Shown here: positions 55,263 through 64,000 of the stretch, piece after piece
Position numbering within the stretch: position 1 is the stretch's first letter
How the letters are laid out: every line of letters starts with the position of its first letter
The notes under the pieces: generated by a model
What the model saw: only the letters and a program-made list of their open reading frames with translations
The model's database searches: none
What the model was told of the DNA's origin: nothing
Position numbers and translations under genes: made by a program
From: Craspedostauros australis
Taxonomy: Eukaryota > Bacillariophyta > Bacillariophyceae > Mastogloiales > Achnanthaceae
Length of the DNA stretch: 64,000 nucleotides
Direction of reading: 5' to 3'
NCBI GenBank assembly: GCA_026770025.1
Contig: JAMXDE010000059.1
Coordinates: forward strand, 62,001-126,000

Positions 55263-56421
55263 TTACTCCCGTCCAGAGCTGCTGTCATCGCTGCTTGTGC
55301 CATCACTCATTGTACTGCTGCTGCTGATGCCCTCACTTGTTGCGCTGTTGGTCTCCTCGCTTCTGCCTTCGTCCTCCACCATTTCCTCCATATCCACCTC
55401 CCGTGAGGTGTCTGCTCCTGAGGGGGGCGCCAGTGATGCCACCCAATTCTCCATTTCCCTGATATCTGCCATGGTCTCCTGCAGGTCAAACAAAGGATTT
55501 TCATCCTGCAGTTCGAATTGTGTGATAGCTGCGATGGCATACATTGCCAGTTGGTGTTTGCAAAGTTGGTGCCGCCACTCCACCCGCAAGCACTTCCAGT
55601 TTTTGAAGCGTTTGTGAACTGTTTCGTGCCTTGCACGTATCACTCCATTGTATCTGGTCCTCTCAATGCAACACGAAGGCTCACCCCTGTAGCCTTGATC
55701 CGCAATCACCTGCTCCCCTTCATCCAGTTCCTGCCTCAGCTTGCGTCGAAAAATGGTTACATCATTCCACTCCCCACATGGAAATGGACCCTCGACCCAA
55801 ACAAGATGGCCAGTCTGAATGCACACACCAGTCTCGTATCTGAGGCCTGCCCCATTGAATTTGTGAGAGTACCAATCTGTGTCGAAAGGATTGGGCTCCA
55901 CAATCCGAAAGTCGGTGCCATCCACGGACATGAAAACAGTGTTGTGACCAACACTGCCATTCTTGCGTTCCTCTATTCTGATCTGCAGTGATACAAAAAG
56001 GAACTTGAGCATGTGCAAGGGATGTGAGGCATGTCAGGCAAGCACACGCATTCAAGCCATCTCCGCACACAGCACCAAGTTCACTCACCTTTGTTCTGCT
56101 CAGTCGCGCAATGCCTTCCAAAACAATCCATGTCCACTTCATCAATGTTCTGCGATCCCTATTCAGCATCACTGAAAGAATCTCCCATGGACTGTATTGC
56201 TTCAGGAATACGAGTGCACCAAGCATGTGGTTGATTGTGGTGTTGCCTGGTAGCAGCCCGTCTTGTGTCAGTGCTGTCCATACTGCAGAAGCCACTGCGA
56301 TGCTGGTCCCATACGTCCTGCGGAAAAGGATGGTGAGCCATGGGGGTTGCTCCATGCAAGTGAGCATGTCCACGTCGCGACCCACAATTTGCATACCAGA
56401 GTGGGCAATCTCGACCTCCAT
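55263..56421 (-). CDS. PIF/Harbinger DDE transposase (DDE_Tnp_4), copy 2
   Basis: Exon 1 is 56421-56089 and exon 2 is 55982-55263, with a 106-bp intron (donor GTGAGT, acceptor CTGCAG), giving about 350 residues. The N-terminal part has a helix-turn-helix-like region (NHMLGALVFLKQYSPWEILS). The catalytic part is DDE_Tnp_4-like: MSVDGTDFRIVEP (first Asp), WYSHKFNGAGLRYE, GPFPCGEWNDVTIF, QVIADQGYRG (second Asp) and RHETVHKRFKNWKCL (Glu). The C-terminus is an acidic Ser/Thr/Glu tail. The enzyme would cut and paste the surrounding element, usually with help from a second, DNA-binding protein of the element. The frame is intact, unlike copy 1, and the intron sits at the equivalent position in both. 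Functional state is inferred from the intact triad. Confidence 0.88.
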
Positions 56422-56949
56422 CGTCTTCTGAATGAGTCATTGCGTGGTGGAGCAAGTTGATGCGCAATGTAGTGGATTGGATGTTGGCTTGATGGTGGAT
56501 CGGATACTGTCGTGGGCAGGTATTGTGAGAAGTAGTTGATTCGGTTGCTTGCACGTGATTGTTGGCTGTCGTTGTTGTTGACGTCAATACTTTGTTGGCA
56601 CCAGGCGGCATGTGAGTTGTTGTCGAGGTGCAGCCGATGGCCATCGCACATTGATGCTGACATCTCGAGAAGCAGAGTCCGCCATTTGCTGCATTGCACA
56701 GCAATCACTTGCAATACACGGTGATGCAGAACACAAGGATTTCCGTGTTTGTCTCCGCGATCTGTTGGCTGGTGGGAGTATTCGCGCGCTGTTCTCTCAA
56801 CGCGAGTTGGTCTTGGGTCATGTTCCTCGGCTTCCTCAGACATTCCACAGAACACTCACTGAGATCGACATCATTCACGAACATCCATGCAAGGTGTCCG
56901 TAAGACAAATCGAGGCTTATGACATGGATACATATTCAGTCCCTTTCCG
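56422..56949. promoter_or_regulatory. upstream region of Harbinger transposase
   Basis: These 530 bp precede the transposase start on the minus strand and lead into the central repeat block. Contains GTTGTTGTTG-type tracts near 56568-56580. Presumed promoter by position; no motif defined. Confidence 0.35.
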
Positions 56950-57560
56950 CGCAAGCCATCCATTTGTTTGAAACATAGTTTATCAATGACACAGGAGCGT
57001 TCCGATCCATACAAGCCCTCCATTTGGTTCCGACGGCGTTCATGACAGGGACAGATTCGCTCTTGTCCGTACAAGCCCTCCATTTAGTGGAAAGAGCGTT
57101 TATCAATGACACAGGAGCGTTCCGATTCATACAAGCCCTCCATTTGGTTCAAAAAGCGTTTATCAACAGCACAGATCTATCAATAGCACAGATCAGTTCT
57201 TATCCATACAAGCCCTCCATTTGGTTGAAAAACATTCACTACCGGATAAGATTGTTTCTTATCCGTATAAGCCATCTGCTTGGTTCATAGAGCATTCACT
57301 ACCGGATAAGATTATTTCTTATCCGTATAAGCCCTCTGCTTAGTTCATAGAGCATTCACTACCAGATAAGATTATTTCTTATCCGCATAAGCCATCTGCT
57401 TATGTTCATAGAGCATTCACTACCAGATAAGATTATTTCTTATCCGCATAAGCCATCTGCTTATGTTCATAGAGCATTCACTACCAGATAAGATTATTTC
57501 TTATCCGCATAAGCCATCTGCTTATGTTCATAGAGCATTCACTACCGGATAAGATTTGTT
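56950..57560. repeat. ~60-bp tandem repeat with hairpin in each unit
   Basis: About ten units of ~60 bp occur. Left units carry CATACAAGCCCTCCATTTGG; right units (from ~57225) carry GCATTCACTACC followed by GGATAAGATTATTTCTTATCC. The latter is an inverted repeat with a 8-9-bp stem and a 4-5-base loop. The three units at ~57350-57535 are almost identical (61 bp), so the array is still expanding or homogenising. Confidence 0.9.
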
Positions 57561-58130
57561 CTTATCATGCTATTCATATGGATTAAACTGCGCCTATCAC
57601 ATAAACATAGGTGCAAATCTGCCCTTATAAGCCCGCGTTAAAGCAATATTGGCGGCTATGGGCCAGAATCAGATGCATTTCTGGCCCTTATGCGCTAGCC
57701 ATAAGGACACGATGAGTCTTATAACATAGACACAATTTGGTATCGTCCTCACAGCAGTTATGCATAAGACGCAAATAGTGCTTTTGAAGCCGTCCATAAG
57801 GCCAAAAAAGCGCTTATAATTCTATCCATAGAGGTGTTTTCGACACTATGGAGCCATCATAAGACTGAATTGGATGTTACGACTAATTCGACTCAATATG
57901 AAGCGCTATGCCTATCCAATGTGACCAACATGCCGTATTCGTAAGGACAATACATTCCTTATCACACAGGCATCAATTTAAGTGCTTCATGACACCAATC
58001 CAAACGGTGAATATTGCCCTTATGGAGTGGTCATAACGCAATTTTCACCCTCAAAAAGTGATTCATAAGGCCAAATTAGCCCTTGTGAACCCGGCATAGA
58101 CGTTAATTCATCCTTTCCCGCGCTCCATAC
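57561..58130. repeat. degenerate repeat zone between the two arrays
   Basis: Blocks such as CCATAAGG, CTTATAAGCC, GCCCTTAT and CATAGACAC recur at loose 50-60-bp spacing, like eroded copies of the flanking units. No gene. Confidence 0.6.
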
Positions 58131-58500
58131 ACTCAAATATTGCGTTATGATCGTAGGACCGATTATGCCTTCAACAGAAGCGCAAAAGTGCGTTATGATC
58201 GTAGGACCGATTATGCCTTTAACATAAGCGCAAAAGTGCATTTTGATCGTAGGACCGATTATGCCTTTACCAGAAGCGCAAAAGTGCGTTGTGATCGTAG
58301 GACCAAGTATGCCTTTACCAGAAGCGCAAAAGTGCGTTGTGATCGTAGGACCAAGTATGCCTTGAACAGAAGCGCAAAAAGTGCGTTGTGATCGTAGGAC
58401 CAAGTACGCTTTCAACGCAAGCGCAAAAAGTGCGTTGTCACCGTAGGACCAAGTACGCTTTCAACGCAAGCGCAAAAAGTGCCTTGTGAACGAAGGACCG
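58131..58500. repeat. 48-bp tandem repeat array
   Basis: About seven to eight units of 48 bp of the type GCGCAAAAGTGCGTTATGAT / CGTAGGACCGATTATGCCTT. Because 48 is divisible by three, open frames with a 16-residue period (RYDRRTDYAFNRSAKV) appear on the plus strand and a mirror frame on the minus strand. These are by-products, not taken as genes. Confidence 0.92.
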
Positions 58501-59061
58501 ATGCTGTACCTGTGCATTGTGGTTCCGAAGACGAACATTGGCCCTCCTTCGCGTTGTCGCCATCCCGTGAATGACTTTTCGCGCTTGCAGCAACTTGGTT
58601 ACGCCCCTTTGACATCGGCCATTGTTACAGTTTGTACGGGGAACAGTACACCCTTCTTGGGCACCGGTGTCTTTCGCCACGGACAGGAACACAAAAAACA
58701 CTTCAAGCCAATGCAAGTATCTCCTGACATTTCTTTTCTGATGTTCAGATGGCCACGAATTACAAGCATTGTACGTGTGTGTGCAAGACACCAGCGCGTG
58801 CAATGCCTGGTCCGCGCGAAATTACTGTGATGGTTGTTTGCTCGTTGCGAAGCACAACATCTTCCATGTCCTTGGCAACCACACAGCAGCACCCCATGGC
58901 CAACTCTGCGAATGAGGACGACACAAGCCGCATCACGCCAACGTACACACATCCATTACACCAAACACTGCTGCTCTCTCGCAGATGCACTTCAATGGAG
59001 CCTTGAGTTGAGCAGAGGTGCCCTTTGTCACACAAATCAGAAACACAACCAACCACCGATC
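58501..59061. promoter_or_regulatory. upstream region of Harbinger second gene
   Basis: These 560 bp lie between the 48-bp array and the ATG at 59062. No defined motif; presumed promoter and 5' UTR of the second element gene. Overlapping open frames here are short. Confidence 0.35.
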
Positions 59062-61681
59062 ATGACGCCACCAAGGAAACGAGCCCCTCGCTTCTTGAAA
59101 AAGGGAGTCGACGCCAAGCTCCTCATCCGTGAGCTTGCAGCTGATCCCAACTTGTGGATGTGGGAGCCTCGCCACATCCGAGACAAGTATCCGACCCTCG
59201 CAAAGTATCCAGCAAAGAACTTCATCAAAGGGTATGTGATGCTGAAGAAAACGCTCGTGAAGAACAAGATCTTCTTTGGTAAGTCAACTCCAATGCGGGC
59301 GACATGTGGGCCCGACCAATCAATGGACACATTCGTTTGGGGGTGGTGGCAATCACCCTGTTGCATTTCTTGTTCTCAAACTTTGCTTTGATCATGCTGC
59401 ACAAACACATCACAACTCACAAGCAACCACTCGATCTCTTCATCTGTTTGCTTTTGTGAGGGTTTTGGCAGCAAATGGACGCTTCAATCCAGACGCATCA
59501 GGTAACTTGGGCATGCATCTTTGCCCCATCGATGAGCCAGAGGGCTTCGACAACACAAAGCCCTCGAAATCTCCTCCTGCAAAGGCCGTCGCAGAAACCA
59601 CAACAACACCCACAATGACAGCACTCTCCGAAAACGCTGCCACCAACACAGACAAGAGCTGCCATGGAGAAGGGGATCAAAACCCATCTTCGCAAATGGC
59701 ATCAAGCACCAATGGGTCGTTCCCAAATGATGCCTTCCTCAACGATGACTGGGCCATGGGCGACTTTGGCGAGGAAATTTCATCAGTGTTTGGTCGAGAA
59801 ATGGACTTCGATGATGACATTGAAGTTGTGGGCATGACAGGCCCTCCACCATACAACTCACTGGCAGCAAGATATGGTCATTTCTTTGACATGGCCGAGA
59901 ACTCTCGCGTCGCCCAGTTCTCTTCCATCCCAACACATGTGGACGTCTTCTACACTACACAATTGTGGAGGCCGAAGGGAGAGGCGTTCCGGATGATCAG
60001 CATCGACTTCTACATGCCTGCAGCCACCATCCAGCAGGATACACAGCTGACCATTCAATATCGCGAAGTGGGTGGGGTGCCTCGGCCCTTTGTGGTGCTC
60101 AAGTATCGGCCTCCAGTGGCCATTGGAGCAAAGGGGGGTATTGCAAAGGCCATTTGCAACCTTCAGGCGACCCACTTCGTCGATGCAGCACAGAAGGCAC
60201 AAGCACACGACCTGCAAATGCAGAAGGCCGGTTTTGCAAAGGGGCACTGGTGCGAAATGCTCGTGCCGATGCCCTTCGCTATCGACACCATGTTCTGCCC
60301 ATCCGCTTGCGGCACGCTGGGGGGCGTTGTCTGGCTCAATCATGTGATGCCAGACAACAATGGGCAACCACGTAAAGTCCTCATCTTGTCGACGAGGGTG
60401 AAGGAGAAGACAACGACTGTGGGAATGACGTGCAAGTTTTCAAAAATGCACGCACTTGGTTTCAACTCAGGCGGAACCAATGCCATCGACAAAGGGGCCA
60501 AGTCACAAATGCTACCTTCACAGTCACACAGAATCCCCCAATACACGGACAACAAGAGCAACTCCAGCAACCCGCCATCTGCCAGCAATGCCCAGAAGGT
60601 GACCCCATGGCCACAACCCTTACAACCCAGGAGCCCAATGGGCAGCCGCATTCAACAACGCTTCCGATCGGCAAGAACGACAAAGAATCTCCGCACCTTT
60701 GGAGCACGCAACATGCTTCATGGAGACGATCAATCAGTCACGACGCAGGTGACTCAGGTGTTGGAAGCCCAACTCGAATGCCAGGTTGAGAGGGTGGCCG
60801 AACTTGAGCTGAGGGTGGCACTGCGAAAGCAGGCTGCCAGAGAAAGGGCAGAGCTGAGACGGCAAGGACAGCTCAACCAGAGCCGTCTGGGAATGGTGGT
60901 GACTGGTGGTACAGCTTCTGACGAGGCTGCCAGAAACCTTCCTGATGGCGTCTTCAACAAAATGGACGACCTCACCAGACCGTATTTCGTAAAGGGCCAA
61001 GGATCAGTCCAGCACCCAGCAATGATGCAGAATGGTCAGACTGGGACGGGCAACATGCAGTCGACGAATCCGCAGCAACTCAGCACAGGACAGATCCTTC
61101 CGCACGGACGGGAGGAAGGAATATCGGCAACAACAACAGCTCAGATGTCTCCTCCACCACCACGAGATGTTGATCCATGTGAAGGAATGCTAGTCCTTGC
61201 GGACCAAGCCAACAAACTGACAGAGGCAGCAGCGGTGGGAGCAGCAGCAGCAGAAGCAACCAACCTTGCAACTGCAACAACCACCATCACAGCGGGGTCC
61301 ACAGCTGTAAATACGAATCAGAATCCGGAAGGAGAGAATGTGAGGCAATCCGCAGGCAGTGCAGGAGCTCAGATGACCAGTCAGGAGGCGCCAAACCAAC
61401 CTGAAGGCGGAGGGGATGGGCCAACAACCAACTACTCCTTGGTCGAAGATGTTGAGATAGTGCAGGACCCAACAGCACCATTGAATGCTGCAGAAGCACC
61501 ATTGAATGTTGATGAAGCACCATTGAATATTGATGAGGCACCATTGAATGTTGATGAGGCACCATTGAATGTTGACGAGGCACCATTGAATGTTGACGAG
61601 GCAATGGACATGACCGGAGATGGAGAGAGGCAGGGTGACAATGGAGGCAGTGACGGAAACGAGCATGACACAACAAACTAA
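59062..61681 (+). CDS. Harbinger-borne second protein, unknown family, 808 residues
   Basis: Exon 1 is 59062-59278 and exon 2 is 59472-61681, with the intron at 59279-59471 (GTAAGT...TTGGCAG). The basic N-terminus (MTPPRKRAPRFLKKGVDAK) is followed by ADPNLWMWEPRHIRDKYPTL / AKYPAKNFIKGYVMLKKTL, a compact helical segment that could bind DNA but is not an evident Myb/SANT repeat. Residues ~240-400 (FYTTQLWRPKGEAFRMISID, GGVPRPFVVLKYRPPVAIG, FCPSACGTLGGVVWLNHVMP) look like a folded domain of unknown type. Then a coiled coil (VTQVLEAQLECQVERVAELE) and a low-complexity tail with EAPLNVD repeats. Many Harbinger elements carry a second, Myb-like gene needed for transposition; position and orientation fit, the domain does not clearly. 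It could also be cargo. Confidence 0.7.
61478..61606 (+). repeat. 24-bp coding repeat (EAPLNVD)
   Basis: Five to six 24-bp units of the type GCACCATTGAATGTTGATGA encode EAPLNVD repeats near the C-terminus of the element's second protein. The frame is kept by the 24-bp period. Confidence 0.92.
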
Positions 61682-62087
61682 GCAGCAACCACGTGAGAAA
61701 TAGATACACACCTTTGAAGAATCTATTGTGGATGTAGTGTGCTCATGATAGTCGGAACAAACGAGGAAGTACTGAATGGTTGATTTGTACCACAAGAAGA
61801 ATGACATTGTGTGGGTAGTGGGAGAGTAGAAGGAAGCACAAGTTGGCCATGACAATGAGGAATGTCCGGACAACACACACGATCAGGCAACAGGGTGTAA
61901 AAGTCAAAAATGGAGCCACGAATCTGGGTTTTGCATAAATCAGGATGATTGTGCAAACAACTGACAGGAAGAATGCTCAAAGATGGCAAATTTTCAGTTT
62001 GGTTTTTGACTTTTGAACTGCTGATTATGGAAGAAACTGTTGTTGCCTTATCATGGGAAATGCAAAATTACCGTCTTTCCCCCCCCC
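61682..62087. other. right subterminal region of the Harbinger element
   Basis: About 400 bp from the second gene's stop to the C-run end of the element. GCAGTTCAAAA inverted at 62011-62021 mirrors the left tip; the final run of nine C forms the tip. No gene. Confidence 0.5.
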
Positions 62088-62710
62088 CAGGAGGACCGTG
62101 TCGGATGGCACGCGTTCAATGTTGTTGTTATCGTGCGTGTTGTGTCCGTCATGTCCGTGCAGTACCGTCGCAACAAACAGGGGTGATCGTACCGAGTTGT
62201 CAGGCGCGTAGCATCAGCAAACACAGACAGCCTAAATCGTAACGGACGAAAGAGACCGGCACACACAGACTGATGGCACACGTTCAATGTTGCGCGCGTG
62301 ATGTTGTTGTTATCGTGCGTGTCGTGTCGTGTCTGTCATGTCCGTGCAGCACCGTCGCAACAAACAGGGGCTTATCGAACCGAGTCGTCAGACGCGCAAC
62401 ATCAGCAAGCACAGACAGGCTGAATCGTAACGAACGAAAAAGACCCTGCACACACAGACACGGACGAAGAGCAGGAGGGCCGCGTATGGTGGTACGCGTC
62501 CGATGTTGTTGTTATCGTGCTTGTCGTGTGGTGTCGTGCGTGTCGTGTGGTGTCGTGTCTGTCGTGTCCGTGCAGTACCGTGGCAACAGGCAAGGCTTAT
62601 CATACCGAGTCGTCAGACGCGCAACAACAGCAAGCACAGACAGGCTGAATCGTAACGAACGAAAAAGACCCTGCACACACAGACACGGACGAAGACCAGG
62701 AACACCCAAC
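62088..62710. repeat. tandem array of ~190-225-bp units, right part
   Basis: Units recur near 62254, 62443 and 62667 with the same blocks as at 53440-53938 (GTCGCAACAAACAGGG, CCGAGT-GTCAG, AATCGTAACGAACGAAA, CACACACAGACACGGACGAAG). A short TCGTGT/GTGTCG sub-repeat is expanded near 62314-62340 and 62521-62570. Confidence 0.8.
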
Positions 62711-62880
62711 AATTTGTCCAGAATAAAGTGAAAAAAGCCAGTTTGAGTCTTACAGGACACGAATTAGAGATAAGTATTTTTTGCCACAGAAAGTTACAGA
62801 TTCTGTAGGACGTGAACATTGAAGTAAGAACTTGCATCTAACGGACTATGTAGGACATATACGGACAGACTCGACCCATT

Positions 62881-62972
62881 CGGACACGTACGGACAAATC
62901 CGGACAGATCTGGACAAATCTGGACAAATCCGGACAAATCTGGACAAATCTGGACAAATCCGGACAGCACTG
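62881..62972. repeat. 10-bp minisatellite
   Basis: About nine copies of a 10-bp unit (GGACAAATCT/GGACAAATCC). Confidence 0.95.
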
Positions 62973-63399
62973 GAACACAAGAGATTACTCAATCCAATAG
63001 AACAGATCTAGTTGTGGGCCCAAATGTGTCCTATCAACTGTTATCTTCTGAGAATATGAATGTTGTGTGTGGAAGTTATGAGCAAATTCACTAACCAGGT
63101 CTTTTTGGAGACCAAAGTGGACTAACCAGGTCGTGTTGGTGCCTGACACGATGATTGGATCAATGAAATGGCCGACGTATCACTGCGACAGACTCGAAAA
63201 TAATGATTTAGCCACGGAGTCAACACATCAACCATTTCTTGGTGGGACAGTGTAAAGTACTCTAGTTTATGATGTTGTTGATGAATCCTGTTGAGCAGAG
63301 GGTCGAACCAACTATATTGCATACTGACATCAACCATTGGCATGTACCTACCTTGGAACGGTCTACATTCAACTGCAAGGAGGTTCAGATCACCTGTAG
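62973..63399. other. gene-free stretch before foldback
   Basis: No gene recognised. Contains a short direct repeat ACTAACCAGGTC (63091-63102 and 63121-63132). The region may continue the foldback whose partner lies outside the window. Confidence 0.4.
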
Positions 63400-64000
63400 T
63401 CAGTTCCTGAGATACCATTTGGTCACTGTGTGTACTGTGTTGGCCATATGTGCATACAAAAGGCCAAGCATACTTGATTACAACAACCCCACTACTCCAA
63501 GCGCACTCTATAGGGTACAGCCACGAAGTTTGAGGCCTTAGATCCATGTGCAAGGTGCTCAAATCTGGATATGGAGATAGCAAGTGATGATGTGTGTAGC
63601 AGTACTGTGAACTCCTCACATGGCAGCACATGCTGTTCGATTGGAGCACCTTCCAGAAGGATCGAAGACTTCGAACTTCGTGGATGTATCCTTTGGAGTG
63701 TGTTGCAAGTGCTCGTCAGGTTGGATTGGACGACTATCAACGTTTTCCATGCACATCTGTTCGAGTTCCTGTACACCGCGTGCCGTATCGCACAGTACTG
63801 TGACACACAGCATTGCTTGCTATCTCCATATCCAGATTTGAGCACCTTGCAGATGGATCTAAGGTCTCAAACTTCGTGGCTGTACCCTATAGAGTGCGCT
63901 TGGAGTAGTGGGGTTGTTGTAATCAAGTATGCTTGACCTTTTGTATGCACATATGGCCAACACAGTACACACAGTGACCAAATGGTATCTCAGGAACTGA
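63400..64000. repeat. large inverted repeat (foldback), cut by window end
   Basis: Left arm 63400-63609 is the near-exact reverse complement of 63791-64000, with a spacer of ~180 bp. For example, TCAGTTCCTGAGATACC at 63400 corresponds to the last bases of the window, and GGAGATAGCAAG near 63572 to CTTGCTATCTCC near 63817. The arms have a few mismatches. The right arm reaches the last base, so the structure is longer than seen. Open frames in it mirror each other and are not taken as genes. Confidence 0.85.

Larger units (their letters stand above)
53939..62087. mobile_element. two-gene PIF/Harbinger transposon, 8.15 kb
   Basis: The segment begins GGGGGCAGTTC and ends TTTCCCCCCCCC, flanked by CAG on both sides (53936-53938 and 62088-62090). 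Array units elsewhere read ...GAAGAtCAGGAGGACtGTG without interruption, so the empty site is known and the CAG duplication is well supported. Three-base duplications are the rule for PIF/Harbinger. Inverted repeats beyond the G/C runs are imperfect: GCAGTTCAAAA at 53943-53953 recurs inverted at 62011-62021, 66 bp inside the right end. It encodes a DDE transposase (-) and a second protein (+), transcribed divergently from a 2.6-kb central region rich in tandem repeats. The layout fits an autonomous element; transposase frame intact after splicing. Confidence 0.8.

Noticed and set aside
58140..58391. 83-codon frame with 16-residue repeats (and its minus-strand mirror)
   Set aside because: Explained by the 48-bp tandem array; sits in the non-coding centre of the Harbinger element.
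58131..58500. CRISPR-like regular repeats
   Set aside because: Units are directly tandem with no variable spacers, the genome is eukaryotic, and no cas genes are present.
63122..63936. 175-codon and 121-codon frames with shared peptide (LLSPYPDLSTL)
   Set aside because: The shared peptide arises because the frames lie on opposite arms of the foldback repeat; no other evidence for coding.

Overview
This is a nuclear window from a photosynthetic stramenopile, most probably a diatom. Several things point there: spliced genes with short GT-AG introns (about 106-290 bp), an N-terminal signal peptide followed by an A|F junction like the diatom plastid-import signal, Ser/Pro-rich secreted proteins, and two very different Ty1/copia elements of the kind known as CoDi in diatoms. 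No rRNA, tRNA, CRISPR or bacterial operon structure was seen.

Left part (1-20.5 kb) is gene-dense and ordinary. It holds the tail of a hAT transposase at the edge, then PITH-domain protein (-), plastid-type PRXL2/AhpC-TSA_2 protein with a long Glu/Pro repeat (+), ERCC6L2-like SNF2 ATPase (-, six exons including a 22-nt microexon), electron-transfer flavoprotein beta subunit (-), SET-domain lysine methyltransferase (+), ADA2 adaptor of SAGA-type complexes (+) and an AKR7-type aldo/keto reductase (-). Several neighbours are head to head and share short upstream regions. They are housekeeping genes without an evident common pathway.

Middle part (20.5-49 kb) is shaped by transposons. A 1.25-kb element with perfect 21-bp terminal inverted repeats and TA flanks sits just upstream of a secreted Cys-rich repeat protein gene. 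That gene is split by a fresh 5.9-kb copia element with identical 663-bp LTRs and a 6-bp target duplication, and it also carries an in-frame TGA. A second copia element of a different lineage (8.5 kb, 717-bp LTRs, non-canonical TG...TA ends, no zinc knuckle, very long leader) splits the 5' end of a cyclic-nucleotide phosphodiesterase gene (5-bp duplication GTGTC). Next to it is an intact 1,423-residue AAA-ATPase signalling protein.

Right part (49-64 kb) is transposon and repeat territory. A decayed PIF/Harbinger transposase contains a solo LTR with its own 5-bp duplication. Nearby an apparently complete 8.15-kb PIF/Harbinger element lies inside an array of ~200-bp tandem repeats, flanked by a CAG duplication. 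It carries two divergent genes, a DDE transposase with one intron and an 808-residue protein of unknown type. They are separated by about 1.6 kb of satellite-like hairpin and 48-bp repeats. The window ends inside a large foldback repeat.

The most interesting object is the two-gene Harbinger element with its internal repeat block and unrecognised second protein. The next most interesting are the divergent TG...TA copia element and the two host genes caught with insertions. Exon joins were derived by hand from splice motifs and protein family continuity.
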